A DNA stretch of 64,000 bases, from the NCBI RefSeq assembly GCF_009727055.1, contig NC_052350.1:1577758-1641757 (forward strand), read 5' to 3'. This stretch comes from Benincasa hispida (Eukaryota > Streptophyta > Magnoliopsida > Cucurbitales > Cucurbitaceae). Within the stretch, counting starts at the first letter, position 1. Every line of letters starts with the position of its first letter. Shown piece by piece: positions 11,877 to 24,253 of the stretch. Below the pieces are notes generated by a model, which saw only the letters and a program-made list of their open reading frames with translations, had not been told where the DNA came from and made no database searches. Made by a program: the position numbers and the translations under genes.

Positions 11877-14136
11877 GGAGGCATTTGGGGCATTCAGTTG
11901 ATTATTATATTTAGTTTATAATAGTTTGTATTGAAGGGACCATTAAGCAGAAGACAATATCGGACCCAAACCTAAAACTTACCTAATATAAATTTTACCG
12001 CAAAAGAGAACAAAATTATGCATTTAACAGAAATTACAACATATAACAAAAGAAATTCAAATAATAAAATGGGTTCGAACCCTTAGCTTTGAAGAAACCA
12101 ATCTTCAATGGAAAAAATCTCTCGAACAATTGGACAACACTACCATAGCTTCTGCGATATTCTCTAGGTGAGAATACAAGCGGATATGGGGCTATTTTGG
12201 ATTTACGAGAGGGAAAGAAGATTGAGAGAGGAGGGATGATAGATCAAAAAGAAAAATCCAGAGAGACCTTCTGTTTATTTTTCTTAGGAAAAAGAAAAAT
12301 GAAGACAGACCATCCACTCTTCCACGTTGTGGAGAGAATTAGGGGAGGAGTTACAACTCCCTCCCTAAAACTAATTTTTTTTAAATAAAATTAATTAAAT
12401 TAATTTTAATTAAAAACTTAATATATATATATATGTGTGTGTGTATATATATATAAAATAACTACTTTATCATATAATATATATTGAACTATATGTTATA
12501 TCAAATATAACATATAATCTATAGTTTGATATTGTATCACATACGATATAACCTATAATTTAATTCTCTCAACAACGATATTTAATATAAATCTCATTTA
12601 TATTAAATTTAATTTAAATCAAATTCACATAATTAATATTTGAATCATATTAAAATATGTAATTTCTCTCAAATAAATACTTAATATTATAATGTATCAA
12701 ATACATTATAGTAATTATATCATATATAATTAAAATTTAATTAATTATATCATATAATTAACTTTCTCAATTAATTTGAACAATTAAAATAAAAATTTAT
12801 TCTCATTAAATCCCGCATTGAGCTACCGAGAGGACCTCGTGGACCCGCAGCTTGAAACTCCAACGGTACGTAAATAATTAATTGAACTCTTTAAATAATT
12901 ATTCACCATCCGTTAACTATCAGGCACTTCACTAAAGATCGACAGCTGTACTCTTTGCACTATAGATATATTTCTGTGTCCATTAAATATAACCAATCAA
13001 TAGTATAATGACCCTTCATAAATTGTTCGTAGTACAACTGGACTAAAATTATCGTTTTTTCCCTACAGTTACATCTAACTCCTTAAGTGCCACTGATCCC
13101 TCTAATAAACAATAAATCATAGTCCAACTATGATTAAACCCCTCTCATGCCAGGAGAAGGTGTAATGTCACATTGTTCAAGCCCTGAAATCAGCCCTTAA
13201 GAGAGAAATTTATCTACTTGCCCCAACATCGGGGAAGGAGGGAATTCCTTCTTGTGTACTTATGTTCCCCGCTCCCCAATCAGACGAATCCCCAAAATGG
13301 TAGGCTTGGCAATCTGGCCACTCTCACCCATACAAATCAAATGACCGCTTTCATAGGCAGGAGTTCACAACTCACTCAAGATTCAGGTCATGTTACCTAT
13401 GGTCATCCTAGTAAAATATAAGTCTCTATTATGAACAATGTTATATAATGAGACTAAACGTTTCATGGTCTAGTCTTACACAAACTCTTTTGTATAGAAT
13501 ATCCCCGCTCACATGTCTCCACATGGATGATCAGGATCAAATCATTTGTAGCACTTTACAACAATTGTAACATCTACAAAGCGGGTCATACTCGTAGTGT
13601 CACCAGGATAAGGTATCTAGTCTTATTCATCTACTATAGACCATTTAAGTTATCACTTAAACATGAACCATCCATATGTCTCTACATACATGTTTAAACT
13701 ACAAGATAACCTTAGATGTTAGTTTATTGGTTTGTGGTTAATGCAACTAATTTTGAAATAAAACATCATATATTTTATTACATAAATAAAATGTTTGTAC
13801 AATACAATTACAAACTATAGGACCCTACGAGATTTAGGATATCAACCCCAACATGTATTTTGAGGGCAGATTATTTTAGTTTGGGTTAAAATTATATGTG
13901 TTTGAAATGTAAACTATTTCAGTTTAAGTAGTAAATAGTAAACACTATAGCAAAGACTAACAAAAATGATGAATGTAAAATAATAAAAATGGTAACAAAT
14001 AGTAAATATTGTAGTAAAAGAGATTTTGAAATAATGTTGACGGTAGCTAATTGAAGATTACATAATAGTATTTACGATAGCAATTGATGGTTTTAATATT
14101 TGGAGCCTAATTGGAGGCCCAAACAGCCCTGAAAGG
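11877..14136 (+). mobile_element. Probable MITE split by a solo LTR
   Basis: The left flank of the solo LTR contains ggaggcatttggggc near 11877. The right flank ends with ggaggcccaaacagccct near 14130, whose reverse complement is agggctgtttgggcctcc. These look like imperfect terminal inverted repeats of the GGGCTGTTTGG class, possibly flanked by taa. Without the LTR and its duplicated flank the element would be roughly 330 bp. The ends match only loosely, so the family (PIF/Harbinger-like?) is a guess. Confidence 0.4.
11932..13853 (-). mobile_element. Minus-strand copia solo LTR, 1922 bp, with target-site duplication
   Basis: On the minus strand it starts TGTTGGGGTTGATATCC and ends CCCTTCA. 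The 5-bp direct repeat tgtat flanks it (11927-11931 and 13854-13858). The body carries the copia-LTR landmarks seen elsewhere here in reverse, such as the ggagttcacaactcactcaag and catgtctccacatg blocks. There is no internal region, so recombination between the two LTRs of a full element is the likely origin. Frames 12197-12388 and 13218-13421 are LTR sequence. Confidence 0.85.
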
Positions 14137-15476
14137 TAAGCCACAAAATGACACAAATATGAACCTATGTTATAGGTTTAAACTTTTTTTCTTTTAGAAA
14201 TATGTTTAATGTAACATCCCATATATATATATATAACCTATGTTACGATCTCCCACACTGAAGTCGCCCGTGATCGAGCCACGAGTCCTTCCGCCGCTCG
14301 ACTCGTCGTGCCACCGCCTGCACCAGCGGCGACCCTGAACGTCCCCCCTTTTCTCTTCAGCTCATCGCCGACCGGGACCTCCACCAGCCAGCCATGCCTG
14401 TCTAGTGCCGCCCAGCTCCTGTCATCGTCGTCTTTACTTATGCTGTCATAAGATTTATCAACGTGTTTCTACTGTTTGGGGTTGTTTTCAATTGTTTCTT
14501 GACTGCCCATTTACTTTTGGCACCAGCCGATTGAGGCCTTTATGTGTCAACTTTGGATTCATGTTCTTGAAGGTATTAAGGTGTTGTTAGGTGAAGTTGG
14601 AATTGCCTTAGCAGATTTGGTGCGCCTCATTTCACACCTTGGGTGAGTTTACCTGGATTTTTGGCAGTACTTGGAGTATGTGTGATTAGACCTTGGTTTT
14701 AATTTTAAAACTTGGTTGCGTTCTTATGTCAGGGTCTTATTTGGAGTTGCTGGTTTCATTGGCTGTTTGAGTTTATCTGCGGATTTTCGATTTAGGGTGG
14801 ATGGTGGATTCAAAGCCTTCCAAGAGTTGTAAGAGGGTTAATTACTTGGATTAAATTTTGACCAAATTTAAGGAAAGTAATCTTACTACTGGAACCGCCT
14901 TTGTGCCGATAAATTTATGATTTATGTTGAGGATTGTAAGACTAGTTACAAGGATAATTTTGACTATTCTGAGATTTAATGGACTGTTTAGAAAAGATAT
15001 ATGAGCATGTGATAATATGTCTGAAGCATGTTAATGTATGAGCATGATTTAGAATTTTATGAGATATATTAAAAGGACGATTGAGCATGACCCTAAATTA
15101 TGAGTTAAGCGACGCTACTACAGAATGTCTTGAAGTTAGGTGAAAGTTGGAGCATTTTGTTGATGTGCTTATTTATGTAATTTATTATGGAAGTGTGTAA
15201 GTTATACGATGTATTATGAAATTTCAAATATTTGATTGTTTACATGAGTTAGTGCATGAAAGTGATGTACTAGAGTGGGTCCATTAACACTAGATTAATT
15301 ACGTATGTTGAGGTTAATTAACATGACTTGATCAGGAGATTTTAGAGGATTCATGATTATGTAAATGTTATATGTAATATGAAGTTAGATGCAATCTCTT
15401 TTCCTTTCCAGACTATGTGACTGCATGAAAGTGATGGACGTCCAAAGGTGCTAGTACATGAAAGAGATGTACTAGG

Positions 15477-17405
15477 TGTTGGATTTTTTGTCCTAAAACT
15501 TGTAGTTTGTAATACCATATTCTTGTTCAATAAAGTTTTTATTGAAAATCTTTAGTAAATTTAAATTCTATATTCATGAATCCAATAAACTAAGGTTCTG
15601 AGGCTATTAAGTTTAAGTATGAACTTTATGTAGTGACATAAATGTTGATCAAGTTCAAATATATAGCCAAGATGGTCTATAGTATATGAATAAGGTTGGG
15701 CGCCTTATTCTGGGGACACTATGGATGCGGCCCATTTTGTAGTTGGTACAAACGATGTGATCATAAACCGTTCATGTGGAGACATGAAAATGGGGGCATC
15801 CTATGTAAAGAGTTTACATAAGACTGAACCATGAAATAGTCACTTTTTACGTTCTAAATGCCGTTTAATATATAAAACTGACTATTTCGTTAATTGATGA
15901 CCTAGGTAACTTAATCTTAATCTTGAGCTAACTATGAACTCCTGTTCACTTGGAATTATCCTTAGATCTGTATAGGTGAGGGCAGCTCATTATCGTTGGC
16001 CCAATAAGCCTCCCATTTCAAGGGTAAGATCAGGTGGATAGTTGGGAACATAGGATGCAAGATGGAATTCACTCCTACCCGTTATAGGGATAGTAGATAG
16101 GTTGTTCCCTTTAGTACTGAATCCAGGTCTTGAACAAGGGGCCCCACCCTCTCATTGGCCTGAGAGGGGTTCGGCTTATAAGTTGGATCTTAAACCAATT
16201 GTTCATTAGAGGATCAGTAGAACTTAAGAAATAAGATGTAGTCTCGGGGGTAAAACGGTTTTTATGACCCAGCTGAGATTACGAACAACCTATGAAGGAT
16301 TAGCTTACTAATCATTGTTATATCATATGGACACAAATATATCTATAGTGAGGGGAGTACAACTACAGGACTATAGTGGAATGACCCGTGAGTTAACGAA
16401 TGTTAATTAGCTCCATCTAAAGAGTTTAGCCAGCTAATCTCGGATCGTTGAAGCCCATGATCTATAGGTCCATTAGGTTCCCCTACTAGCTCATATGGAA
16501 TAAACTTATAACAGTATGATAGAATAATTCGAATTGTTCGAATTAGGTGAAGAGAGAGAAGCTGACAAGTATATATGATATAGTGTCGGTTTTTCAGTTT
16601 AGAGATACAGCGTTAATATTTAAATGTGATTTAAATATCAAGAATATGAATACGTTCATATTCGGAAGCTCGGAAATAATGGAAATGGTCAAAAATGTAA
16701 AAAGTCAAAGAGTTGATTTTTGACTTTGAAAAGTCAAACTTTGACCGACCTTATATTCAAATGTGATTTGAATTTCGAGAAAACGAATGCGAATTCATGC
16801 TTGGGAGGTCAAAATTAGTCAATACGGAAAAAATCATAAAAATTCATAATGTTGACTTTTCTTTCAAAGTTTAACTTTGATCAAATGACTATTTTGTCCT
16901 ACTTTTGTTGGATAATTCCACTAACAAAATAGTGGGCTAGGTGTTGGCTTATAGTGGAGACATTAAGCCCACTTAGATAGTGAATTCTAGGTGTTGGGTT
17001 TTTATGAAGTTATTTCATGCAATTTTGCATGGCCTTTTTCTATAAATATGGGCTTGTCATTTTGGATTAAAGACTTTTGGACATTTTGCAAAAATTAGTT
17101 TTTAAAAATTGGCCTGAAAAAATCCAAACCCAACCCAAATTTCACTCTACGATTTCTATTTCTTTTTCTCTCTCTCGAGATCTTCATCCATCGGGTCCCA
17201 CAACCCGGTTCTGAGTCCAGAGGATAGTAGATCAGCTCTAGTAGTTGTCCAGTTCATGTTCGAGCAGAGATAGACGAGTTTCAGGAGCTTCAAAGGTAAT
17301 GTTTCTAAAAAACCCTAATTAACTAATTTAGGTTTGTATGTTTAATTTATGCAATTAGAGTAAAATTGATCCTCAATTCCGCTGCGCATGCCTACTTTTC
17401 CATCA
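15477..17405 (+). mobile_element. Copia solo LTR, 1929 bp, with target-site duplication
   Basis: It begins TGTTGGATTTTTTGTCC and ends TTTTCCATCA. The 5-bp direct repeat ctagg flanks it (15472-15476 and 17406-17410). It inserted into the gypsy LTR just as that LTR's tandem array begins: atgaaagagatgtac motifs occur on both sides. It resembles the LTRs at 540-2330 and 37508-40134, including the gcatcctatgtaaagagttta and gttgggaacataggatgcaag regions. It has no internal region. Confidence 0.9.
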
Positions 17406-17410
17406 CTAGG

Positions 17411-17810
17411 GCTGATGTGTATGAAAATAATACACACCTAGTAGGTTATGTGTATATGAAAGAGGTGTATACATAACCAGATGTATGAAAGAGGTATACA
17501 CTCAGTGGGTTAGGAGTATACGAAAGAGGTGTATACTTAACCAGATGTACGAAAAATGTACACATTCAGTGAGTTATGTGTATACGAAAGAGGTGTATAC
17601 ATAACCTGATGTACGAAAGAGGGACATACTTAGTGGGTTAGGTGTATACGAAAGAGGTGTATACTTAACCAGATGTACGAAAGAGGTACACATTCAGTGA
17701 GTTATGTGTATACGTAACCATGTGTATAAAAAAGGTACACATTAAATAGGTTATGTGAATACGAAAGAGGTGTATGCATAACCATGCGTACATAAGAGAT
17801 TGTGTTTCCT
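17411..17810 (+). repeat. Minisatellite inside the gypsy solo LTR
   Basis: The phrase gtatacgaaagaggtgtatac, or close variants, recurs roughly every 55-65 bp, alternating with agatgtacgaaagaggtacac and cagtgggttaggtg. Two degenerate units lie to the left of the nested LTR at about 15420-15476, so the array was there before that insertion. No coding function. Confidence 0.85.
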
Positions 17811-18437
17811 TCAGGATTTACCAGAAGTTATGGGTCCTACGGGACTTGCTAGAGGTAGTGGGCATATTTAGCTACAGTAGGATAGCAATCAGTTTTTCAT
17901 GTATGTATGAGTCCTAGGAGGACTATGACAGTTTATAAGTTCCACTAGAGGTTGGCATCTAGAGGACATAGATGCCTAACCTGACCCCAGTAGTGGGGTT
18001 ACTTACTGAATATTTTTATACTCACCCTTTCTCATGTTTATGTTTTAGGTAAGAGTAGGGACGCATTGGCAAGTGGCAAGCGGAATCCGTGATCGAGCCA
18101 CTGGACCAGTTTTATGCTTCTGCTCATGAGATTTAAACTTCTTTTCATGTTTTTCTTAGCTTTTAGTGTTGATGTTTAAAACTTACTATTAATAATCACT
18201 TCCAGATTTATTTATTATCATTTATGATTTATGTGTACCCTACCGTTGTTTTTTAATATTTGAAATTAAATGCAAAGTCTTTTAAATTTACCTTATTTAA
18301 TTAGCATTTATTTCACCATAACAGAGTGTCGTTTTAAGTCTCAGGCATGCATGTGTTTAGTAACGGCCTAACTTAAGTCCTAGGGGGTCGGGTCGTTACA
18401 TTTAACTTATTTAAAGAGTGTAAAAACTACTTTATTT

Positions 18438-18797
18438 TATTATGAATATTATAATAATAAATAGATGTCTATTGTTTAGTGTCCGAAAAACCATGTGTCA
18501 TCTTTCATGTTGTCCATATACCTTGTAATTATTCATGCTTGGTGTCTATATAAGTCTACATCCTACTTGTCACTTTCCTATAAATAGTGGATCTTAAAAT
18601 CACACATACATTAGTGAGAATTCCATTTCAAAATTCCACTAATTTTCATATTATCCAATTTTATAATTAGTTATTTTATGTTTTTAGTTATTTTAATTTA
18701 TTTTATATTATATATATTTAATATTATTATATAAATATATTATTATATATATTTTCTCAATATCTGTGTTCCTATTGTGCTCCTTAAATTCACAATA
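18438..18797 (+). mobile_element. 5' LTR of element B (360 bp)
   Basis: It starts TATTATGAATATTATAATAA and ends near ttaaattcacaata. It carries the phrases ctataaatagtg (probably its TATA box, near 18580) and aaaatcacacatacat, both shared with the 3' LTR. The sequence just after it, cgttatagcacgagc, looks like a decayed tRNA primer-binding site of the ttatcagcacgag type. Confidence 0.85.
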
Positions 18798-18949
18798 CGT
18801 TATAGCACGAGCTCCTGTCATTTTTTCTGTTAAAGGTGGGTTCTAAAGGTATGTCGGTTTTTCCCTCTTCGTTATAATTAATAAATTTAATGTTATTTTT
18901 CATATTCAATATCTATTAAATTTCTAACATAAGTATAATATTTTATAAT

Positions 18950-19225
18950 AATGCTTTGCCGCCCTTGATATTAACAATAATAATTATTTGTCATGGGTAC
19001 TTGATGCTGAAATCCACTTGGATGCTATGAATCTTGGGGAGACTATTGAAGAAGCAAATACAACATCCAATCAGGACAAAGCAAAAGCAACGATTTTCCT
19101 TCGTCATCATCTCCACGGGGGATTGAAAATAGAGTATCTGACAATAAAATATCCTCGTATCTTGTGAAAAAATTTAAAAGAGAGGTATGATCATAAAAAA
19201 TTAGTTATTCTTCCTAAAGCTCATT
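18950..19225 (+). pseudogene. Element B gag, first part
   Basis: This frame encodes the N-terminal half of a copia gag (UBN2-like domain). Recognisable peptides are WVLDAEIHLDAMNLG, IFLRHHLHGGLK and, after an in-frame stop, LKERYDHKKLVILPKAH. The reading frame is cut at 19225 by element A and resumes at 31984 with YELMHSMPQDFKSVSDYNS-type sequence once the tcatt duplication is allowed for. Gag would form the particle around the element's RNA. The internal stop (at about 19167) shows it is not functional. Confidence 0.8.
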
Positions 19226-19899
19226 TGTTGGGGTTGAAGCCCTAAAGTCTCGTGTCCTGTAGTTTATAAACAGTTTGTACGAATACTTGTGTTGTTAATA
19301 TATGATATTTATTTCACATCTTGATTTTTTGCTCAGATACTTGTTTTATTTGCTTTACAACAAACCAATAAACATAAAATTTCTAGTTATCTGTATGTGA
19401 CTCAAGCATGTATGTGGTGACATACAAGTAGATCATGTCTTGAGTGATAACCAAATTGGTCTGTAGTATATGGATATAGAAGGGAAACCTTATCCTAGTA
19501 ACGCTACTGTGAACCCCCTAATTTCTCTACTTGAGTATGTTCCCTACTAAGAATAGTGTGGTGAGTAGGTTGATGTGGAAACTAGTGTGTAATGGTAGAG
19601 AAAATGGTGGAAATTAGAAGAAAATAGGAAATTTGGAAGTTTGATTTTTTGGGAAAAACTTGGAAAATTTGACTAAGTGTTGGACTAGGCAGTGCTATGC
19701 ATTGGCCATAAGATCTTAGAAAGATTACTTGAGCAAAGGGAGAATTTGAAGTGGGAGTGACGAATGCCTTGGAGGTTAGACCAATGCATGGATGTGTTGG
19801 AAGAATGTGAAGGGATGCGTTGGTGAAGGAAGAAAGTTGAAGGGATGCGTTGGTGGTGGTATGTGTTGGTGAAGGAAGAAAGTTGAAGGGATGTGTTGG

Positions 19900-20660
19900 T
19901 GGATGGCATACGGCTGAAGGAAGGAAAATGGAAGTGATGCGTTGAAGGGTTGGATGGCACAAGGATAGGCAAGGACACAGGCAAGGCATGCGGCATGCGT
20001 CGATCAGACTCGGCCAGACGCCCAGCCATGCGTCGAGTAGCCTCGGCCAAACTGCCCAGCCATGCGTCGAAGGGTTGGATGGCACAAGGATAGGCAAGGA
20101 CACGGGCAAGGCATGCGGCATGCGTCGATCAGACTCGGCCAGACGCCCAGCCATGCGTCGAGTAGCCTGGGCCAAACTGCCCAGCCATGCGTCGAAGCGA
20201 GCCAAGCTACCGTGCCAAGCGATGCGTCGATGGAAGCACCCATGCCTCGAACGGCCAAGCGAACGATGCATCGATGGCAGCATCCATGCATCGAGCGGAC
20301 GAGCAAGCCCTGCCAAGCTGCCAGCCAAGCGCCCCTACCAATGCGTCGAGCGGCCATGCCAAGTGCACAGCCCATGCATCGAAGCGCCCTGTTGAGCGGC
20401 CGTGCATCGAACACCCCTGCAATGTGTCGAATGCCTTGCCATGCGCCCATGCGGCCGACCAAGCCAATGCGTCGAGCGGCCAGAGCCTATGCCAAACACT
20501 ATACGCCCGTGCCAAGCGCGCCTACCTAGTGAGCCATGCGTCGAGGATGAACGGCCACCCTATGCGTTGGTGATGGTTAACTCTTGCGATGGCTAAGTTG
20601 GATTGTGATGGTAGTGAATTGGCTTGCTATGCGTTGATCATAGGCTATGCATTGAGTATA
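19900..20660 (+). repeat. CpG-rich tgcgtcga word array
   Basis: Within about 760 bp the word atgcgtcga, or one-base variants such as atgcatcga and gtgcatcga, occurs more than a dozen times with irregular spacing, mixed with ggcca, gccaagc and agcc words. Because it lacks stops it opens long frames in several registers on both strands (for example 19582-20328 and 20004-20462 minus, 19988-20529 plus). All of these read the same words in different registers, and none resembles a known protein. The GC content is far above the surroundings. Confidence 0.85.
19944..20193 (+). repeat. Two 125-bp tandem units, nearly identical
   Basis: Units 19944-20068 and 20069-20193 start gaagggttggatggcac and end cagccatgcgtc. 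I count only two differences by eye, so this is a recent duplication inside the word array. A degenerate array of shorter units (ttgaagggatgcgttggtg) precedes it at about 19795-19905. Confidence 0.88.
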
Positions 20661-23600
20661 AACTATGCGTTGAACATCCAAGAGTTGGATGCATATAAAG
20701 GATGAGATCACCTAAAAAACGTCATCAAACCATGTGTCTTCTTGGGAGGAAGCCTTAAGCATTTGAGGTGGTTGCATCAGAGGACATGTAATTTGAAGCT
20801 CATGCATTGGCTACATAGGAGAAAGACACTTAGATTGCGTTGATAAAAAAAAATGTGTTAGTAGTATGAAGGAGAAACACTTGGAAATGCAGCCAAGTAG
20901 AAGGTGTCGAATTTGGAGAAGGTTTGGACGCCTATAAATAGGGCCAAAGACTTCATTTTTAGATCACAGTTCAAAAAAACAGTAAAAAGAGCGGGAAAAT
21001 TGAGTAAACCTTGCATTGAGAGCAAAATCCATGCGTTGATCATAGAGCTTCAAAGAGGACACATTGAACAGTGAAGTCTGGAAAATAGTATCAACTTGGG
21101 ACGAAGAGTTCTCTCAATTTACTTGTGAGTTTGGAGTGATTTCAAAGCTATATGAAAGCTATGAGAGTCTAGTTTTTATGGTGAGCCATAGAATAAGCTC
21201 CAAGGAATCAGGCTGGAGAATGAGGAAAAAATAGGAGGGTCGAGCTGTCAGGTAAGCTGGGCCAGTCTTGATGTTTTGATGTTTCCGGAAAAATCACGAG
21301 GATTTTGAGCTAAGATTTTGAGATAAGCTTTCTGAGACATTTTAGAGCGTATTTGTAGAAGGAAGTAACTCGAGATAAAGCTTAGAACTATAAGTAGTTT
21401 GAGCTTTAAGTTGAATCTAGAATTTATGGCTCAAAAGAGGAGCCCAAGAAGACCAAGGAACTTCTAGAGAGAAAAGTTCCTAAACGACCAAGGTGAGTGG
21501 TACTTTCCTTTAAATCTTAAAGCATATCTTTTAGAGTAATTATATATGCTTAGGTTATGAATGAGTACCTAGCTTGTGAATGAGATTATGTGATCGGGAT
21601 GGTTAGGAGGTCAATAGACCTAGTGCCTGAGCCCGAAAGCAAAACCTCACGGGATGGTTAGGGGACACGAGAGGTCTAGTTCCTGAGCCTGTGGGAGGAT
21701 CCTTGTATGGGATGGTCAGAGGGCCGATGGGCCTAGCTTCTGAGCCCATGAGCGGGGAGATATGTGCACATAAGAGACTGAAGGAACGTAAAGAGTAAGC
21801 GTTGTAGGTAGTAGCAGTTATCTATCTACCGTGTGTGTAGGTAGACAGCATACTCATTCTAAGTAGTTATCGATTTAGCTATCTACCGTGCGTGTAGATA
21901 GAAGTGAGAACAGGCTCACTCAAGGTAGAGGTTTGGAATGTAACCTCGTATTCATGATATGCTTGTTATTTATGAGTTGAAATAGACTCTAGAAGTTGCC
22001 TACCACTCACTGAGCTTTGTAAAAGCTCATTCTATTATTTCATGTTTTTCTTCCCAGGTAGTGAAAAGGTGAAGAGTTCCAGGGTGCTGCTAAGGTCAAG
22101 GTTTGCCACATGCCACAGTTACACTTCTGGAGGGTTTTACAGTTGTTGTTGTAAATTTTGTAGATAAGTCTTGGAGTTGTATAAACATTATATCGTTGTA
22201 ATATAAGATGGGTCTACTTAATCCGCTGTAGTTTGCCTCATTAACTTAATCAATTGGTTGCTGAATTTGTTCATTAGTATCAGAGTTATTTCCGCAATAA
22301 TTATTAGGCAGTAAGTGTTAACCAAAGGGTAGATAACTGCTGCAATCACGCCATTTCCTAGGCTAAGAGGGTGGTTTGGGGTGGGGTGTGACAGCTACGA
22401 ATGCAGCCCGCTTTGTGGATTGGTCACAAGTGGTGACTTATCACAGATGGTCTGATCCTAATAATTAGTGTTGGGGACATGCGAGCGGGGGCGTCCTATA
22501 CAAAGAGTATGTATAAGACCTGACCGCGAAGTGTTAACGTCTCGATATATAACACCGTTCATGATAGAGACTTCACTTCACTAGAATGACCACATATAAC
22601 ATGACCTCAATCCTGAGTGAGTTGGGAACTCCTGCCATTGAGGGCGGTCCTTTGACCATCGCCGATTCAAACCAGATCGCCAATTCAAACCTACCATTTT
22701 GGGGATTCGTCTGATTTGGGAGCTGGGAACTCAGGTACACAAGATGGAATTCACTCCTTCCCCGAGGCAGGGGTAAGTAGATAGATAGCTCCTTTAAGGG
22801 CTGATTCCGGGGATAGAACGATGTGGCGCCACACACCTTTTCTTGGACCGAGAGGTGTTCACACATAATAGGACTATGTTGTATTGTTCATTTAGAGGGA
22901 ATCAATGATACTTTAAGAGTGAGATGTAAGCTACAGAGCAAACGGTAATTTGGACCAGCTGTACTGTACGAGCATGACTGTGAAGGGTCATCTACTCATG
23001 ATTGGTTATATCCATGACACAGAAATATATTGTGGAAAAAATTTCAACTGTTGGTTTTAGTGGAATGCCTGACAGTTAATGACTGGTGGGATCTCGTGCT
23101 AAAGCATTAGTCAACTATTCAAAGACCCGTTTGAGCTTTCGAGCCACAGGGTCATGGGTCCTCCGGGTAGCCTTCGATAAAGTGAGAACCAGTCGTTTGG
23201 GTAATTTTAAAATGTTCAAATTGAAACAAGAAGGAGTTCGATTATATATGATAGATAATTGACTGGTCTAATTAGTAATGGATAATGTGCTAATATAGAT
23301 ACATTATTTTGGGAGAAAAAATTAGATATAAATATGTTATATCAAGTAGAGGAGAAAGATACTATAGTAGATATGTACATCAAAAACTATGGAGCAAAAA
23401 ATATAATATGATATATTTTATATTAGTTAATCGTAAATTATATATATAATTAAGCCAATTTTCACGTTGACATGGTTAGGTGGAAATCGTCGTTATTGTA
23501 ACCGATGAATATAAAAATGAAATTGTTTCATTTTTGAATCGTCGTCCCAAAAAGAAGAGGAGAAGGCGCACGTTTGAGAATAGAAAACGGACACTTAACG

Positions 23601-24241
23601 AAATCGAGCCTATACATAGCGACTTTCGCCTAACATCTCGTCTTCCTTCGCCTAAACGATCGGCGACACTGTCGATATATGCATCGCATAGTTTCTCTAA
23701 ACGACGTAATAGTAGTGGTCGATTTAGCTAAACGATCGTATACTCTTTCCTAAACTATCGTCAGCAAATCCTACCGATCGTGTAGCTCATAACCTAACGA
23801 AAATAGTCTGTTATGCGATAGCGTTTTTTCTCTCCCACTTGCTTATAGCCTACACGATTCGTGTTTATTCCTTCCTCTACCAAATTCACCAAAGACCACC
23901 CTTTGGGTTTTCACTCCGAGAATACCCGAGGCTCTTTAATGGTGATGTCATCCCTACGACATTTGTGTTTGTGCATTATTCATGCTGTTGTCATTGACGC
24001 TGCCGCTAGCCGTTGGTAGATCGCTTGGAGAGTTCTGCTGCTGTGAGTGACAAAGATTGAAGATTGTCTTCAACTGGTATGGAACTCTTTCCCTTGTTAT
24101 TTATTTTGTTCTAAGCATGCCAATAATTAAGTTTTGTTTGCATAACTGTATGTATTGAATGTATAATATGTATTTCGGTCACGGTGAGATTGGAGCAATC
24201 CGAACGTGCTCAGGGAAATCTTAGATATGAGATCCTTCAAT

Positions 24242-24253
24242 TGGTATCAGAGC
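24242..24253 (+). promoter_or_regulatory. Primer-binding site of element A
   Basis: It reads TGGTATCAGAGC, complementary to the 3' end of initiator-Met tRNA and placed two bases after the LTR end at 24239. It primes minus-strand DNA synthesis. Its perfect form contrasts with the decayed sites of the other copia elements here. Confidence 0.9.

Larger units (their letters stand above)
14210..18400 (+). mobile_element. Gypsy-type solo LTR, about 2.26 kb, interrupted by a copia solo LTR
   Basis: It begins TGTAACATCCC and ends GGGTCGTTACA, the pattern of long plant Ty3-gypsy LTRs. The direct repeat tttaa flanks it (14205-14209 and 18401-18405). Near its end is a ctcaccctttctcatg section followed by splice-like ttttaggtaag and gtgatcgagccactgg; the phrase gtgatcgagcca also occurs near the start (about 14271). 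Removing the nested LTR (15477-17405 plus one 5-bp duplication) leaves 2257 bp. The frame 14405-14590 is unsupported. Confidence 0.8.
19508..22393 (+). mobile_element. Gypsy-type solo LTR, 2886 bp, inside the 5' LTR of element A
   Basis: It begins TGTGAACCCCCTA and ends GGTGGGGTGTGACA. The 5-bp direct repeat gctac flanks it (19503-19507 and 22394-22398), and the copia LTR resumes exactly (compare ctggtaacgctacggatgcg at about 30131). Near its end it has the ctcactgagcttt...catgtttttcttcccagg section typical of the gypsy LTRs in this window. It contains a dense array of tgcgtcga words. It is the youngest datable layer of this nest: it lies in A, which lies in B. Confidence 0.9.
19226..24239 (+). 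mobile_element. 5' LTR of element A, interrupted
   Basis: The LTR is 19226-19507 plus 22399-24239, 2123 bp once the nested LTR and one duplication are removed. It begins TGTTGGGGTTGAAGCCC and ends GATCCTTCA, and aligns along its whole length with the 3' LTR. Between about 22600 and 23800 it differs from the 3' LTR by many single-base gains and losses, often in short homopolymers. A CpG-rich cluster of acgatcg words lies at about 23580-23810. The frames at 22573-22866 and 23480-23731 are LTR sequence. Confidence 0.88.

Noticed and set aside
12068..12084. gggttcgaaccc, resembling a tRNA T-loop
   Set aside because: No acceptor stem, D arm or anticodon arm can be placed around it, and it lies in a copia LTR.
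17411..17810. Regular repeats resembling a CRISPR array
   Set aside because: Repeats and spacers are both variants of one unit, and this is plant LTR sequence. It is a minisatellite.
19582..20573. Long overlapping open frames on both strands, up to 248 codons
   Set aside because: All read the same tgcgtcga, ggcca and gccaagc words in different registers, lack known domains and lie within an LTR. They are stop-poor because of composition.
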